Below are positions 8,408 through 16,944 of a DNA stretch of 38,876 nucleotides, piece after piece. Made by a program: the position numbers and the translations under genes. The first letter of the stretch is position 1. The number at the start of each line of letters is the position of its first letter. The DNA comes from a virus: IMG/VR virus record IMGVR_UViG_3300045970_000259, positions 1 through 38,876 of that record. One strand, given 5' to 3'. The notes under the pieces are model-generated. The model did no database searches. It worked only from the letters and a program-made list of their open reading frames with translations, and was not told where the DNA came from.

Positions 8408-9919
8408 CTATCGCGCCGACGGCCGGCGCGCGTTACCTTCGGACGGCCGGCGCGCGTTACCTTCGGACGGCCGGCGCGCGTTACCTTCGGACCGCAGCGC
8501 GTAATGGCGCGAGCCGCGCGGCCCCAGGACTCCCGCGGGCGCTGGACCTGTCACCTCATACCCCTGCCCCGAGCTGCTGCCGATGATGCTGATCTGCCCC
8601 GCCGCCGTGCCACTGATTGCCGCAAGCGTGGCAACGGATGTCGCCAGAACGTCCACATGGCCCGCTGCCGCACCGCTGACGCTGGCGAGCGTGGCAACAC
8701 TGCTGCCGACCGTGGCGCCCGTCGTGTTTCCATTGGCGACGCCCGTAACGTCATTCAGCGTCTGCGCCGACGCGCCGCCGATGCTGATGGTCCCGGCGCT
8801 GGTGCCAGTGACGATGCCAACCGTGGCCGCGCTGGTCGCTGCGAGCGCGAGCGTTCCGGCGGCGGTTCCTGTCGTCGCGGCCAACGTCGCCGCGCTGGTG
8901 CCTGTGGCTGCGCCGAGCGTCGTGCCGGTAGCGGTTCCAGTGACTGCGCCGAGCGTCTGCGCGGACGTGGCGGCGATGGCAAGCGTGCCGGCGGCTACCC
9001 CCGTCGTGGCCGCGAGCGTCGCTGCCGATGCCCCTGCAATTGCCGCTGCGCCCGATGCCGTCCCGGTTGTCGCTCCGAGAGAGGCCGCAGACGTAGCGGC
9101 AATGGCAAGCGTTGCGGCTGCGGTGCCGGTTACTGCATCAAGCGTTGCGCTCGACGTGCCGGTACTTGTCCCGCCCCCCGCACTCGCGCCGAACGTCGAC
9201 CAGATGCGGCGGGGAGAGGCGGCAATCTGAAACGTGTTCTGGTACAGGCTTGCAATCTCGGACGCCGATAGAATGTTGTTGAAGATTGCGAATGGACCGA
9301 TTAGTCCGTCCCAGTTGCGAATGCTGTCGGTTACTCGGTTGCCAATTGAGTACCGAGAAGTATTAGTAACTGGTGTCCCTGCTGGCGGACCTATGGTCTG
9401 CACTCCAGCATCATGAATCCCGTCGATATAAATTTCGGGGACGTTGCTGGTAGAACTTGAGTCATATGTAACAGCAAAATGCGTCCACCGCCCATTGGTC
9501 AGAGCATTAGTGTGACGGACCTGTATTGCCGTAGTTGAATGCGTCCGCTCGTAATGCAGATATGAGCCGTTGTAAAAGCAAATTTCTGCCTGCGCCGCTG
9601 CGCCCTCGCGCTTATCGAACAGGCGACCAACAGCCCCGCCGCCAGCACCGTTTGCGTTCACCCAAACAGCGAACGTCCGCAGCGTCGAGTGGGACGCCAG
9701 CGGAGTGATGAACGAGTCCGTAGTTGCCGCGCCAACCGTTGCCCCGAACCCTCGCGTCAGGCCAAGCGATGCGGGCGCGACTTTTGTGCCGTTGCGGACG
9801 CCAAGCATACCCGACACAACATCGTAGAACCCACCATCTGGCGAGAAGTACGACAGACCACGCGCGAGCCACTTCGGGTCGGCGCGAACGAACGTCTGCG
9901 GCTGTCTCGTCCTACTCAC
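8408..9919 (-). CDS. LamG-like virion protein with Ala/Thr-rich repeats
   Basis: A 503-residue protein in three parts. Residues about 30-240 look like a concanavalin/LamG sandwich: STLRTFAVWVNANG, NGRWTHFAVTYDSS and EIYIDGIHDAG are typical strands. Residues about 255-465 are roughly ten degenerate units of about 20-25 residues built around ATLxAxTGTAAGTLAIAATS. The C-terminus is SEGNARRP three times over, encoded by an exact 24-bp tandem repeat. It lies among head genes, so a head fibre or glycan-binding decoration is a reasonable inference. The repeat style recurs in the 13927-14694 gene. No enzyme residues were recognised. Confidence 0.75.
   Translation of the reverse strand: MSRTRQPQTFVRADPKWLARGLSYFSPDGGFYDVVSGMLGVRNGTKVAPASLGLTRGFGATVGAATTDSFITPLASHSTLRTFAVWVNANGAGGGAVGRLFDKREGAAAQAEICFYNGSYLHYERTHSTTAIQVRHTNALTNGRWTHFAVTYDSSSTSNVPEIYIDGIHDAGVQTIGPPAGTPVTNTSRYSIGNRVTDSIRNWDGLIGPFAIFNNILSASEIASLYQNTFQIAASPRRIWSTFGASAGGGTSTGTSSATLDAVTGTAAATLAIAATSAASLGATTGTASGAAAIAGASAATLAATTGVAAGTLAIAATSAQTLGAVTGTATGTTLGAATGTSAATLAATTGTAAGTLALAATSAATVGIVTGTSAGTISIGGASAQTLNDVTGVANGNTTGATVGSSVATLASVSGAAAGHVDVLATSVATLAAISGTAAGQISIIGSSSGQGYEVTGPAPAGVLGPRGSRHYALRSEGNARRPSEGNARRPSEGNARRPSAR
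8421..8492. repeat. Three exact tandem copies of a 24-bp unit
   Basis: Copies lie at 8421-8444, 8445-8468 and 8469-8492 and differ only in the final base of the last copy. Each unit is in frame and encodes SEGNARRP (written on the minus strand) at the very C-terminus of the LamG-like protein. The unit contains the palindrome-rich GGCCGGCGCGCG, which would favour slippage. Confidence 0.95.
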
Positions 9920-9953
9920 GCCGACACCTCAATCGCGTAGTGCTGGGGCATGG

Positions 9954-10391
9954 CTAGGCGTTGTTGCCCGCGATGTTGGCTTGATAGATGTTGCCACTGG
10001 TCAGTGCCACGCCAAGGTCATTGAACGCAACCAGCTTCATGTAGCGCGCTTTCGGCTGGCCCTCCAACGAATAGAACTTGCGGTGCGTGTTGGTATCGTT
10101 CATCGGTAGCACTCCGAGGGAGTGCAAGTCCATCACCTCCGTCACCGTCGTTCCAGATTCCGGCCCCGTTCCCCAGTTCGTGTTGTCGAGCGAGAACTTG
10201 GCGTACAGCGCAAGCTGTTTGTTCCCGCTCGGCGTCCCGTTGGCGTCGGCCTCGACCTCGAACGTAACGTCCGCCGGGATCGCAGCGCCGAGGTCAATCG
10301 CTGACGAGCAGATGAACGTCGCCGCCGCCAGCGTGCCAAGATTCAGGACGGTGCTAGATCGCGTCCCCTGTGCCCACGTGAAGGTCGTCAT
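9954..10391 (-). CDS. Predicted virion structural protein, unknown
   Basis: A 145-residue protein (MTTFTWAQGTRSSTVLNLGT) of beta-sandwich character without charged clusters. It contains FEVEADANGTPSG, LALYAKFSLDNTNWGTG and KARYMKLVAFNDLG. It belongs to the run of accessory head genes between capsid and connector. The strand pattern resembles small head-decoration or fibre-attachment domains, but I recognise no named family. The stop is close to the start of the LamG-like gene. Confidence 0.65.
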   Translation of the reverse strand: MTTFTWAQGTRSSTVLNLGTLAAATFICSSAIDLGAAIPADVTFEVEADANGTPSGNKQLALYAKFSLDNTNWGTGPESGTTVTEVMDLHSLGVLPMNDTNTHRKFYSLEGQPKARYMKLVAFNDLGVALTSGNIYQANIAGNNA

Positions 10392-10393
10392 GG

Positions 10394-10939
10394 TTAGCTA
10401 TACAGCGCGAGAATGAAATCGGAGTGACTGATGTTGCCCTCGTACACCGCGAGGCCGGGGACGCCCGTAGTGCCGGTTCCCGTCGCGTACAGCCGCTCTC
10501 CGCGAGTGCATTGCCGGTACATCGTGTTCTTGACCGCGAGCCAACCGCCGTCCTGAATCGCGCCCGCCGTCCCGCTCGGCACATTCTGCAAAGCGTCTGT
10601 CAATCCGTTGCGGATTTTGGTCTTGGTTGCGTTCACGCGCATCTGACCTTGCAACATGATTTGCAGGTTGATTTGCTTGGCCTGACACAGCAGAGCGCGA
10701 TTGGTGTAGAGCGCCGTGCCATCGCTGACGTCGTTCGGCGTCAGCTTCGCCCAGTCGATCGCGTCATAGATGTCGTCAACGCTGGCGTTCGTTTTCCAGA
10801 CGTAGAACGCAGGTTCAGACGGTTGGTTGTAGAACTCTGCCATCGCGCCCGTCGCGCCCGCATTGCGGAGTCCGACAAATGCGGGATTAGTCTCGGCGGC
10901 GATTGCGTTCTTGAGTGTTGCGAGTTGTTCTAGTTCCAT
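10394..10939 (-). CDS. Conserved phage protein of the capsid region, unknown
   Basis: A 181-residue mostly helical protein (MELEQLATLKNAIAAETNPA). A central block with WAKLTPND, NRALLCQAKQINLQIMLQG and KIRNGLTDALQNVPSG gives it the look of a widely shared phage protein of unknown role found next to capsid genes. A good ribosome-binding site (GAAGGGAAGG) sits before ATG 10939. It could be a neck or decoration component; there is no enzymatic motif. Function is unassigned. Confidence 0.65.
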   Translation of the reverse strand: MELEQLATLKNAIAAETNPAFVGLRNAGATGAMAEFYNQPSEPAFYVWKTNASVDDIYDAIDWAKLTPNDVSDGTALYTNRALLCQAKQINLQIMLQGQMRVNATKTKIRNGLTDALQNVPSGTAGAIQDGGWLAVKNTMYRQCTRGERLYATGTGTTGVPGLAVYEGNISHSDFILALYS

Positions 10940-10940
10940 A

Positions 10941-11348
10941 TCAGTCCTTCCCTTCGGTGTCGTAGCGCTTGATCTCGCCCCGGTAGAGCAGTTTGTGAAT
11001 CATCGCGTACTGCCAGCGTTTCATGCGCGTCCCGTGTCTCGGTTCGTAGTGCAGCAACTTGTCTGGTGCTCCGGAAGTCCAGAAAAAGTTGAAGCCCCAA
11101 CCTGACCATCCGCACCACCAATACCCGCCGTGCTTCCAGAACAATCGGAAAGACCGCCAGAAACCAATGTGAGGTGCGATGGTCGGCGTCCAGAGCCAGT
11201 GCCACCCGAATCGGTGCAGCGGCTTGCGCGTGCGCCGGATGAGGCATGAGCCACCCCGCAAAACCAGTAGGCACCACGCAAACCAAAAGCAATTGTTGCG
11301 AACCCAATTGCGGCGCAGTAAGCCCCGGCGGCGATGGGTAGGCGCCAC
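10941..11348 (-). CDS. Tryptophan-rich small protein, unknown
   Basis: A 135-residue basic protein, taken from GTG 11348 because the frame upstream of that point is a shadow of the 11356-11754 gene. It holds about 14 Trp. The core runs FGWHWLWTPTIAPHIGFW and then YWWCGWSGWGFNFFW, and the N-terminus is Arg-rich. The C-terminal segment RMKRWQYAMIHKLLYRG reads like ordinary protein. The pattern recalls small Trp-rich phage proteins found next to virion genes, whose role is unknown to me. No clean transmembrane helix is seen, though the aromatic block could lie in a membrane interface. The start codon is uncertain. A competing frame over 10930-11307 looks less protein-like. Confidence 0.5.
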   Translation of the reverse strand: MAPTHRRRGLLRRNWVRNNCFWFAWCLLVLRGGSCLIRRTRKPLHRFGWHWLWTPTIAPHIGFWRSFRLFWKHGGYWWCGWSGWGFNFFWTSGAPDKLLHYEPRHGTRMKRWQYAMIHKLLYRGEIKRYDTEGKD

Positions 11349-11355
11349 ATCACGC

Positions 11356-11754
11356 TTACGCGTTGCCCGCCGTGCGGTCCCACTGCGTGATCGTGATCGC
11401 CTGGCCGTTGGCGATGACGGTATTGTCCAGCGACAGGTCGCCCGAGCCTTGGCCCACCGTGCCCTGTTCATGGCAGGTCGTGCCGTCGGACGCGTACAAG
11501 CGATAGCTCGCCGCCGTGCCTGCGCCGCTGCCAGTGCCGGTCCAGGTGCCGGCCTTGGCCGTTGTGCCGCTGGACGACGCGCCGCACCAATCCGAAGGCA
11601 GCGTCAGTGTTGCCACCAGGCCGGCCGGGTTCGCCGCGGCGCAGTTCGCCGCAACGGTGCCGGTGAACAACTTGATTACCGCCGATACCCCGACAGTCGC
11701 CTCGAATGAATTGTTTGCCGCGTCACGTGCGGCGACACTACGTTGGATTGCCAT
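11356..11754 (-). CDS. Small virion protein (decoration-like), unknown
   Basis: A 132-residue protein (MAIQRSVAARDAANNSFEAT) rich in Ala, Thr and Gly. It contains KLFTGTVAANCAAANPAG and GTAASYRLYASDGTTCHEQG, and the C-terminus is AITITQWDRTAGNA. It lies immediately downstream of the major capsid gene, where decoration or head-fibre subunits are usual. The beta-rich composition and lack of signal peptide fit a virion surface protein. Expression may be separated from the capsid by the hairpin at 11776-11808. Confidence 0.65.
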   Translation of the reverse strand: MAIQRSVAARDAANNSFEATVGVSAVIKLFTGTVAANCAAANPAGLVATLTLPSDWCGASSSGTTAKAGTWTGTGSGAGTAASYRLYASDGTTCHEQGTVGQGSGDLSLDNTVIANGQAITITQWDRTAGNA

Positions 11755-11775
11755 TCTTTACCTCGCGTGCGCGGG

Positions 11776-11808
11776 TGAATAAAGAAGCGAGGCGACTTGC
11801 GCCGCCCC
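11776..11808 (-). terminator. Probable terminator after major capsid gene
   Basis: On the minus strand an 8-bp stem, GGGGCGGC against GTCGCCTC with two G-U pairs and a GCAA tetraloop, is followed by GCTTCTTTATT. It lies between the capsid stop (11838) and the next start (11754). The U-tract is imperfect, so partial termination or an RNA 3'-end stabiliser is more likely than full termination. Confidence 0.5.
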
Positions 11809-11837
11809 GCCGTTTGCCTCTGCTTGCTGCGCGCTGA

Positions 11838-13100
11838 TTAGGTCGCGCTGTGGGCGTAGTAGTACACCGCCTTCGCGTCAACGAGATTTCCTCCCATGCG
11901 CGCCCAAGCGAGGAACCCAACCTGGCCGAGCTTGGTATAGACGCTGTCCGTGAACCGGAACAGTTGCACGTCCATGGTGTCGCGGATCTTGTAGTACGAG
12001 AAATCACCGAACAGCAGCGACTTCGCGTTCGCGGCCGGCACGGCCACGTCGTTGTTCACCCACACGGGATAGCCGAGCAGCGTGTCGAACATCACCGGCA
12101 CGTCTTGCGACGAATACCCGCCGTGCAAGCCCGCGCCGCGACCGATGCCGGCCTCATACGACGGCATCCAGATCGGACGGTTGGCCGTGTCCTTCAGTTT
12201 GCGCACGACCTTGATGAGCGAGTCCGACGCCATGAAACTGCACTGCGCTCCGCGATAAGCCGGATCGACCGCGTGCACCAAATCCACGATGTCATCGTAG
12301 ATGATGGTGAGCGTCTGGCCGGCCGTTCCTACCTTGCCCGATGTCGCCTTCGGCACAACGCCGTCCGGCTGCGTGGTGCCCGTGCCGACGGTGAATGCCG
12401 TATTGCCGAGGCGCCCGAGGCGCTGCGACAGACGGGTGCGAATGAACGCTTCCATGTCGATTGTCGAGTCCTGCAGCAGTTCATACGGAACGGCCACAAT
12501 CTTCGACGACGCTTTGAACACGTTGAGCGACGCCGTACCGAACGTCGGATCAGCGGCGGTCGCGGTGACATTCTGCGCGATCCACTCTCCGGTTTCCGCC
12601 GTTCCGTCCGAGGTCGGGAACGACAGCGGGCGCCCATCGGCCGTGGTGAACGACTCGGCCACGCGGCGCATCACGCCGTATGCCTTCATCGCGTCGATCA
12701 ACTGCCCCGAGATCAGTGAGGGAACGGTGTAGCCGCCTTCCGCCGGAGTCGTGGTGCTCATCGTTGCGCGGATCGTCGCCCACTCTTCAGCGGACAGGCC
12801 GTCGTCACCGTGGCGAATCCATTTGTTGTAAAGCGCCTTCGCCGACTTCGGATCGACGTCGCCGGGCTTCAGGGTCGGCAGATTCGACGGGATGTGCGAG
12901 TCGTCGTCGGCCTCGAGCTGCATCTGGCGTTCGTAAGCCTTGATCTGGCCCTCGAGCGCGTCGATCTCGCCATACAGCGCGTCGACCTGGCCCGCGATCT
13001 GCGGCGTCCACTTGGCGCCTTGGTTGTCGTCCAACAACTTGCGCGCTTCGGCGGCTTTGGCGGCCCGGCGCTCCCGCAGTGCTTGAATGCTGGTACTCAT
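11838..13100 (-). CDS. Major capsid protein, HK97 fold
   Basis: A 420-residue capsid protein. Residues about 1-90 are charged and helical (EARKLLDD, YGEIDALEGQIKAYERQM), the delta/scaffold domain removed by the prohead protease. The shell domain then shows SAEEWATIRATMSTTTPAEG and GGYTVPSLISGQLIDAMKAY, YELLQDSTIDMEAFIRTRLS with the E-loop/spine helix region, and GYPVWVNNDVAVPA near the end, all typical of PF05065. The start has a strong AGGAG site. Hairpin terminators flank the gene on both sides. It lies downstream of the ClpP-type protease, the usual arrangement. Confidence 0.95.
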   Translation of the reverse strand: MSTSIQALRERRAAKAAEARKLLDDNQGAKWTPQIAGQVDALYGEIDALEGQIKAYERQMQLEADDDSHIPSNLPTLKPGDVDPKSAKALYNKWIRHGDDGLSAEEWATIRATMSTTTPAEGGYTVPSLISGQLIDAMKAYGVMRRVAESFTTADGRPLSFPTSDGTAETGEWIAQNVTATAADPTFGTASLNVFKASSKIVAVPYELLQDSTIDMEAFIRTRLSQRLGRLGNTAFTVGTGTTQPDGVVPKATSGKVGTAGQTLTIIYDDIVDLVHAVDPAYRGAQCSFMASDSLIKVVRKLKDTANRPIWMPSYEAGIGRGAGLHGGYSSQDVPVMFDTLLGYPVWVNNDVAVPAANAKSLLFGDFSYYKIRDTMDVQLFRFTDSVYTKLGQVGFLAWARMGGNLVDAKAVYYYAHSAT

Positions 13101-13126
13101 TTGTGCTTCTCCTGTCTGTTGACAAT

Positions 13127-13148
13127 AAAAAGCCGCCCGAAGGCGGCC
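13127..13148 (-). terminator. Intrinsic terminator between protease and capsid genes
   Basis: On the minus strand a 6-bp GC stem, GCCGCC and GGCGGC, is closed by TTCG and followed by a run of five T and then ATTGTC. It lies 45 bases after the protease stop and 27 before the capsid ATG. It should uncouple capsid from upstream transcription unless read through. Confidence 0.75.
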
Positions 13149-13175
13149 TATCGGCCTTACGGCGGGAACGCCGGT

Positions 13176-13922
13176 CTAGGCTGCGATTCTTTCGAGGTGT
13201 TTCATCCTGCGTTCGGAGCTCGCGCGCGACTCGATCAGCGCCGCGTCCGGCTCAGGCTGCGCCGGTTTTTCGACCCGCAGCGCCGACACGTTCCACTCGG
13301 TCAACGCCTCGGCCTTGGCCGGCGCCTCGGCGATGCGGTCACAAAATCCCATATCGACGCACTCTTCTGCCGAAAGCCACGTCTCTTCGGACAAAAGCGA
13401 CATGATTTCCTCGCATTTCATGCCGGTTTTCTTGGCATAAGTGGCGCATAACGTGGCGTCCACCTTGTCCAGCAAGTCGGCCGTCTCGCGCATGTCGTCG
13501 GCGTTGCCCATCGCCAGCGACCAGCTTTTGTGAATCATCAGGAACCCGCCGTCGCTGATTTCGACCTCGTCACCGGCAAGCGCCAGGAACGAAGCCGCGC
13601 TCGCGGCGTAGCCGTCAATGTGGCAGACAACCTTCGACTTCGACGAGCGGATCGCCGTCTCCATCGCTCGCGCCGCGAACACGTCGCCGCCGGGTGAGTT
13701 GATGCGCAGGTGGATCGTCGGCGCCGTAATGGCCGTAAAGTCGCGGACGAATTGTTCCGCAGCGACGCCGCCCCAGAATTCGGCCTCGACGGCCGAACTC
13801 ACGATGACGTCGTACAGGTAGACGGTCGCTTCTTCGTCGGCAGCCTGCACCTCGAATCGACGCCCCGCCTTGACGCTGCGGTTGTCGGCCAGCAATTGCA
13901 ACAGTCGCTTGCTCATGTTCAT
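13176..13922 (-). CDS. Head maturation protease, ClpP-like (S14/S49 fold)
   Basis: A 248-residue prohead protease. The ClpP fold is plain: HLRINSPGGDVFAARAM at about 71-87 with the oxyanion-type GGD, GYAASAAS with the likely nucleophile Ser108, and FLMIHKSW with His131; Asp155 could complete the triad. The C-terminal tail after about residue 205 is charged and probably acts in assembly or is removed. It trims the capsid N-terminal delta domain inside the prohead. It lies just upstream of the capsid gene, with the Ala/Thr repeat protein and portal behind it. Length and motifs are normal. Confidence 0.93.
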   Translation of the reverse strand: MNMSKRLLQLLADNRSVKAGRRFEVQAADEEATVYLYDVIVSSAVEAEFWGGVAAEQFVRDFTAITAPTIHLRINSPGGDVFAARAMETAIRSSKSKVVCHIDGYAASAASFLALAGDEVEISDGGFLMIHKSWSLAMGNADDMRETADLLDKVDATLCATYAKKTGMKCEEIMSLLSEETWLSAEECVDMGFCDRIAEAPAKAEALTEWNVSALRVEKPAQPEPDAALIESRASSERRMKHLERIAA

Positions 13923-13926
13923 CCCT

Positions 13927-14694
13927 TTATAGCCAGCCGGAAGCCTGCTTCATTTCGGCAAAGTCCCGTTCATCGGCACGCGCCCTGCGCGTCCGTAGCG
14001 TCACCACGTTACTGACCGCCGCGCTGACCGTCCCGCGCGCCTCGCCGGTAACGTCGTCAAGCGCGCAATTCGACCGCGCAACCACTTCGTTGCGGCGGCG
14101 AGGATTCCAACTCGCGCCACCAATCCGCACCGGCTCGGCCGCAACCTCGCCCGACGATACATCGCCGAGCGTCGCATTCGAGGCGCCTGCGATTTCCAGC
14201 GTGCCGGACGCCTGACCATAGGTCGCGTCCAATTGCGCCGAGCTGGTGCCCGCTATGCCTGCCGCAGCCCCTGTTCCGGCCGCCACTCCTGACACCGCGT
14301 CCAGCGAAATGGCGCTCGCTCCCGATACCAGCGCCGTTGCCGACGTGATTCCAGTGACGACGCCAAGCGTCGCCGCTGCTTGGCCCGTAATCGGCAAGGT
14401 GCCGGCGGCGCTGCCGCTGGTCGCTTCGAGCGTGAGCGCCGACGCGCCGTTGGTTCCTGCCGCCGCTGCCGTTCCTGCTGCGACGCCTGTCGTGTCGGCA
14501 AGCGCAACAGCACTGGCGCCACCAATGGCAACAGTGCCCAGAGCGGTACCGGACACCCCGGTCAGCGTCGCCGTACTCTGCCCCGAGACTGCCAGCGCTC
14601 CAGACGCCGTTCCGTCAACACTGGACAGCGTGACAGCCGACGTGCCAGTTATTGCACCAACTCCAGCATCCAGCAGCGCGAGGAGGAGGGACAT
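13927..14694 (-). CDS. Ala/Thr/Gly-rich repeat protein, paralogous repeats to 8408-9919
   Basis: A 255-residue protein. Residues about 10-185 are eight or so degenerate units of about 20 residues built like ATLxxVSGTAxGTxAIxGAS, the same style as in the 8408-9919 protein. The last 70 residues (RIGGASWNPRRRNEVVARS, then RADERDFAEMKQASGWL) are charged and non-repetitive, possibly the anchoring part. Its position between protease and capsid-region virion genes suggests a head-associated fibre. No enzyme motif is seen. The pair may have arisen by duplication of a repeat cassette. Confidence 0.6.
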   Translation of the reverse strand: MSLLLALLDAGVGAITGTSAVTLSSVDGTASGALAVSGQSTATLTGVSGTALGTVAIGGASAVALADTTGVAAGTAAAAGTNGASALTLEATSGSAAGTLPITGQAAATLGVVTGITSATALVSGASAISLDAVSGVAAGTGAAAGIAGTSSAQLDATYGQASGTLEIAGASNATLGDVSSGEVAAEPVRIGGASWNPRRRNEVVARSNCALDDVTGEARGTVSAAVSNVVTLRTRRARADERDFAEMKQASGWL

Positions 14695-14697
14695 TTA

Positions 14698-16176
14698 TCA
14701 GTCCCAGTACCCGCCGTACCCGACCGCGCCCGTCACCACGCCTGCCGTCACCGCGGCGCCCGCGAACAAGATCTTGCATCCGACGCTGATGAACTCACCG
14801 GGGTGAACAACCAGCGGAGTCTCGAGCGGGTAGTAGCTGTCGCCGGTTCGTGTTGCAACCACCCCCGCCGCAGCCGCGGCAGCCAACACGTCGATGACCG
14901 ACAACGGGATGATGCGCGGCGACTTGGTGCCGAGCGTTGTGCTGCCTGCGGCGTCGGTCGTCGCCTGCGTCAACGCAGTGTTTCCGATAGCCACCCACCA
15001 ATTCGCCACGAAGCCCCCGCCCGTGAGCGCAGTCGTTACGACCAGCGGCGAGACGCGGATGCCGGTGATTACCAGATTGCGCCCATTCGTCGCCGCACCC
15101 GCCGCGATCGGGAACGCCGGGTTCTGGTAGGTGTTCATTATGATGTTGTTCAACGCCACGCCCATCGACGTGGCCGTACAGGCGAAGTACCCACCAAGCC
15201 CTGTCGACGCTGTAGCAGCATTGGTGCCGGCGGCAGCGGTGATCGCCGCAGCATTGCCCGTGGCAACGGCGGTGTTCCCGCCCGTTCCCGTCAGTCCCGT
15301 CTGCGCGTAGCTCGAGTGCCTACCCATCAACGCCTGCCGGTAGGCTATCGGCAGATCGGCCTCGGGGCCGACCTTCGTCACCGAGATTTCACCGATGTCG
15401 AACGACGGCGCTGACACCGGTGCGGTCGTGAAGTACAACCGATCCAGCAGCGGATACGCGGCGCCCTTCAGGATGCACGGCGCGTCGGCCTGACGATCTA
15501 TCTTCGCCTGATACACACCGTCGATCCAGAACTCGACGACGTTGGTCGTGACCACGATCTCATAGGTTCGGGTGATGTTGTCGCTCAACGGCACGCCGCC
15601 GTTGATGTTGACCGTTACCTCGCTCGCCGCCGCGCCGAGCGTCTGCGCGACCACGCCAATCAAACCGCCCGCCAGCGTCCAACGGAACCCGGCGAACTCG
15701 ACCATCGCTCCGGCCTGGTTCGCGGCAACGGCGTACATCCCAATGCCGCTGTCGAACTGCTTGTTGATGATCGAGCCCTGCGTGCTGCGGATTTTCTTCT
15801 TGATGCGGATGGCTTGCCCGTCCTCGATGGAGAAGGATCGCGCCGACGTGATCGACACCCCGGTGTTCAGCGTCGTGACCAGGCCGCCGTTGAGCTTCAC
15901 GAAGCCGTTCGTCAGCACCGCCGTGAGCGTCGTCGCCTGCGTGTTGAACTGGTTGTTCAGCAGCGTGACGCCGTTGAAGTCGGCATAGAACATCAGGCGA
16001 CCTGACGCCCCGTACATCTCGCCCTCTTCGGTCACGCGCGTGACGCGTGCAGTTGCGGCGTCGCGGGTGAAGCTGTTCTGCACCATGCCCGCCTGCAGCG
16101 GAGCAGTGGGCAGGTTGACCTTGACGTTGCTGTTGCTGTCCAGATTCGCGCCGCCAATCAGTACGTCGAGTGCCAT
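14698..16176 (-). CDS. Large virion protein with LamG-like middle, unknown
   Basis: A 492-residue protein (MALDVLIGGANLDSNSNVKV). The first 60 residues look like an attachment or neck domain. Residues about 60-280 form a beta sandwich (LMFYADFNGVTLLNNQF, FSIEDGQAIRIKKKI, YEIVVTTNVVEFWIDGVY), resembling concanavalin-like glycan-binding modules. The C-terminal half is Ala/Thr-rich and ends in a strand-rich part (ESISVG-type pattern, AVGYGGYWD). It is placed between the HNH gene and the repeat protein, inside the head cluster. A head fibre or decoration role is inferred. I know no named family for it. Confidence 0.6.
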   Translation of the reverse strand: MALDVLIGGANLDSNSNVKVNLPTAPLQAGMVQNSFTRDAATARVTRVTEEGEMYGASGRLMFYADFNGVTLLNNQFNTQATTLTAVLTNGFVKLNGGLVTTLNTGVSITSARSFSIEDGQAIRIKKKIRSTQGSIINKQFDSGIGMYAVAANQAGAMVEFAGFRWTLAGGLIGVVAQTLGAAASEVTVNINGGVPLSDNITRTYEIVVTTNVVEFWIDGVYQAKIDRQADAPCILKGAAYPLLDRLYFTTAPVSAPSFDIGEISVTKVGPEADLPIAYRQALMGRHSSYAQTGLTGTGGNTAVATGNAAAITAAAGTNAATASTGLGGYFACTATSMGVALNNIIMNTYQNPAFPIAAGAATNGRNLVITGIRVSPLVVTTALTGGGFVANWWVAIGNTALTQATTDAAGSTTLGTKSPRIIPLSVIDVLAAAAAAGVVATRTGDSYYPLETPLVVHPGEFISVGCKILFAGAAVTAGVVTGAVGYGGYWD

Positions 16177-16182
16177 GCCTTG

Positions 16183-16662
16183 TTACTCCTGTAAATTGAT
16201 CCGGGCATAGGCGCCCCACGCAGCGCGAGCCGCAGCGTCGTATACAGACGCCGCCTCTTCTTCAGTGTGAAAGCTGCCGAGGTAGATGCTCTTGCCGTTA
16301 ACGCCAATCCACGCGCGCCATCTGTCGGATTTCGTTCTAGCCTTGCACACCCCTTTAAATCTCGACGACCCAAGCCTAGATGGCTTGTTTGCTGAATTCT
16401 GGGAGCGCGTTGCCAAGCGCAAATTCTCTTTGCGATTATCAAGTCCGTTCATGTTCACATGATCAATCTCCACGCCCAACGCTGGTACCGTCAACAACCG
16501 ATGCATGTAGACGTTTTTGCCGCCGATTGTGGTCGTTGCGTACAAGCACTCAACGCCGCCTATGCGCCCAAAGTTGTATACGTGCCACTGATGCGCCAGA
16601 ACAGCATCGGAATCGTCATCGTCGTATAAAATATCTCCGCGATTTGTGGTCAATCGGCCCAT
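16183..16662 (-). CDS. HNH-AP2 homing-type endonuclease
   Basis: A 159-residue free-standing nuclease. ATG 16662 is preferred over the longer frame to 16749, which only shadows the gene upstream. HNH residues are His54 (VYMHRLL), Asp67-His68 (EIDHVN) and Asn80 (DNRKENLR). A C-terminal AP2 DNA-binding domain covers about residues 101-156 (RFKGVCKARTKSDRWRAWIG, then LGSFHTEEEAASVYDAAA). HNH-AP2 proteins are mobile site-specific nucleases that insert next to phage genes. It overlaps the upstream virion gene by 13 bases and has lower GC than its neighbours, both signs of insertion. Confidence 0.88.
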   Translation of the reverse strand: MGRLTTNRGDILYDDDDSDAVLAHQWHVYNFGRIGGVECLYATTTIGGKNVYMHRLLTVPALGVEIDHVNMNGLDNRKENLRLATRSQNSANKPSRLGSSRFKGVCKARTKSDRWRAWIGVNGKSIYLGSFHTEEEAASVYDAAARAAWGAYARINLQE

Positions 16663-16943
16663 ACAAACCTCACAGCGACCTGACCTTCGATCTTGTGCTC
16701 GCTGCGCCCGTAGATGGTGAATCCGGTTCCCGCCGTCGGCGTGCCGCACGTCAGGCCGATAAGCATGGCAAGGTAGCGATGATCCGCCGCCGTATGGTCC
16801 GTCGTGCTGTCGTCTCCCATCACAAAAGCGTCGGCCTTGCTGGTGGCGCTGATCGTGGTCAATCCGGTGACGGAAACCGATGCTTCATTGCTTCCCGGTG
16901 ACGCACTGAAATTCAGCAAGGCCGATCCGGTTCCGCTCGCCAC
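16650..16943 (-). CDS. Small virion protein, unknown
   Basis: A 97-residue beta-rich protein (MASGTGSALLNFSASPGSNE), containing SVSVTGLTTISATSKADAFV and ending TIYGRSEHKIEGQVAVRFVW. It lies between portal and HNH genes. The short, all-beta, Ser/Thr-rich make-up resembles phage head or tail spike-associated small proteins. Neither signal peptide nor catalytic residues are seen. The role is unassigned. The last 13 bases overlap the HNH gene, so the HNH may have landed just before its stop. Confidence 0.65.
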   Translation of the reverse strand: MASGTGSALLNFSASPGSNEASVSVTGLTTISATSKADAFVMGDDSTTDHTAADHRYLAMLIGLTCGTPTAGTGFTIYGRSEHKIEGQVAVRFVWAD

Positions 16944-16944
16944 G

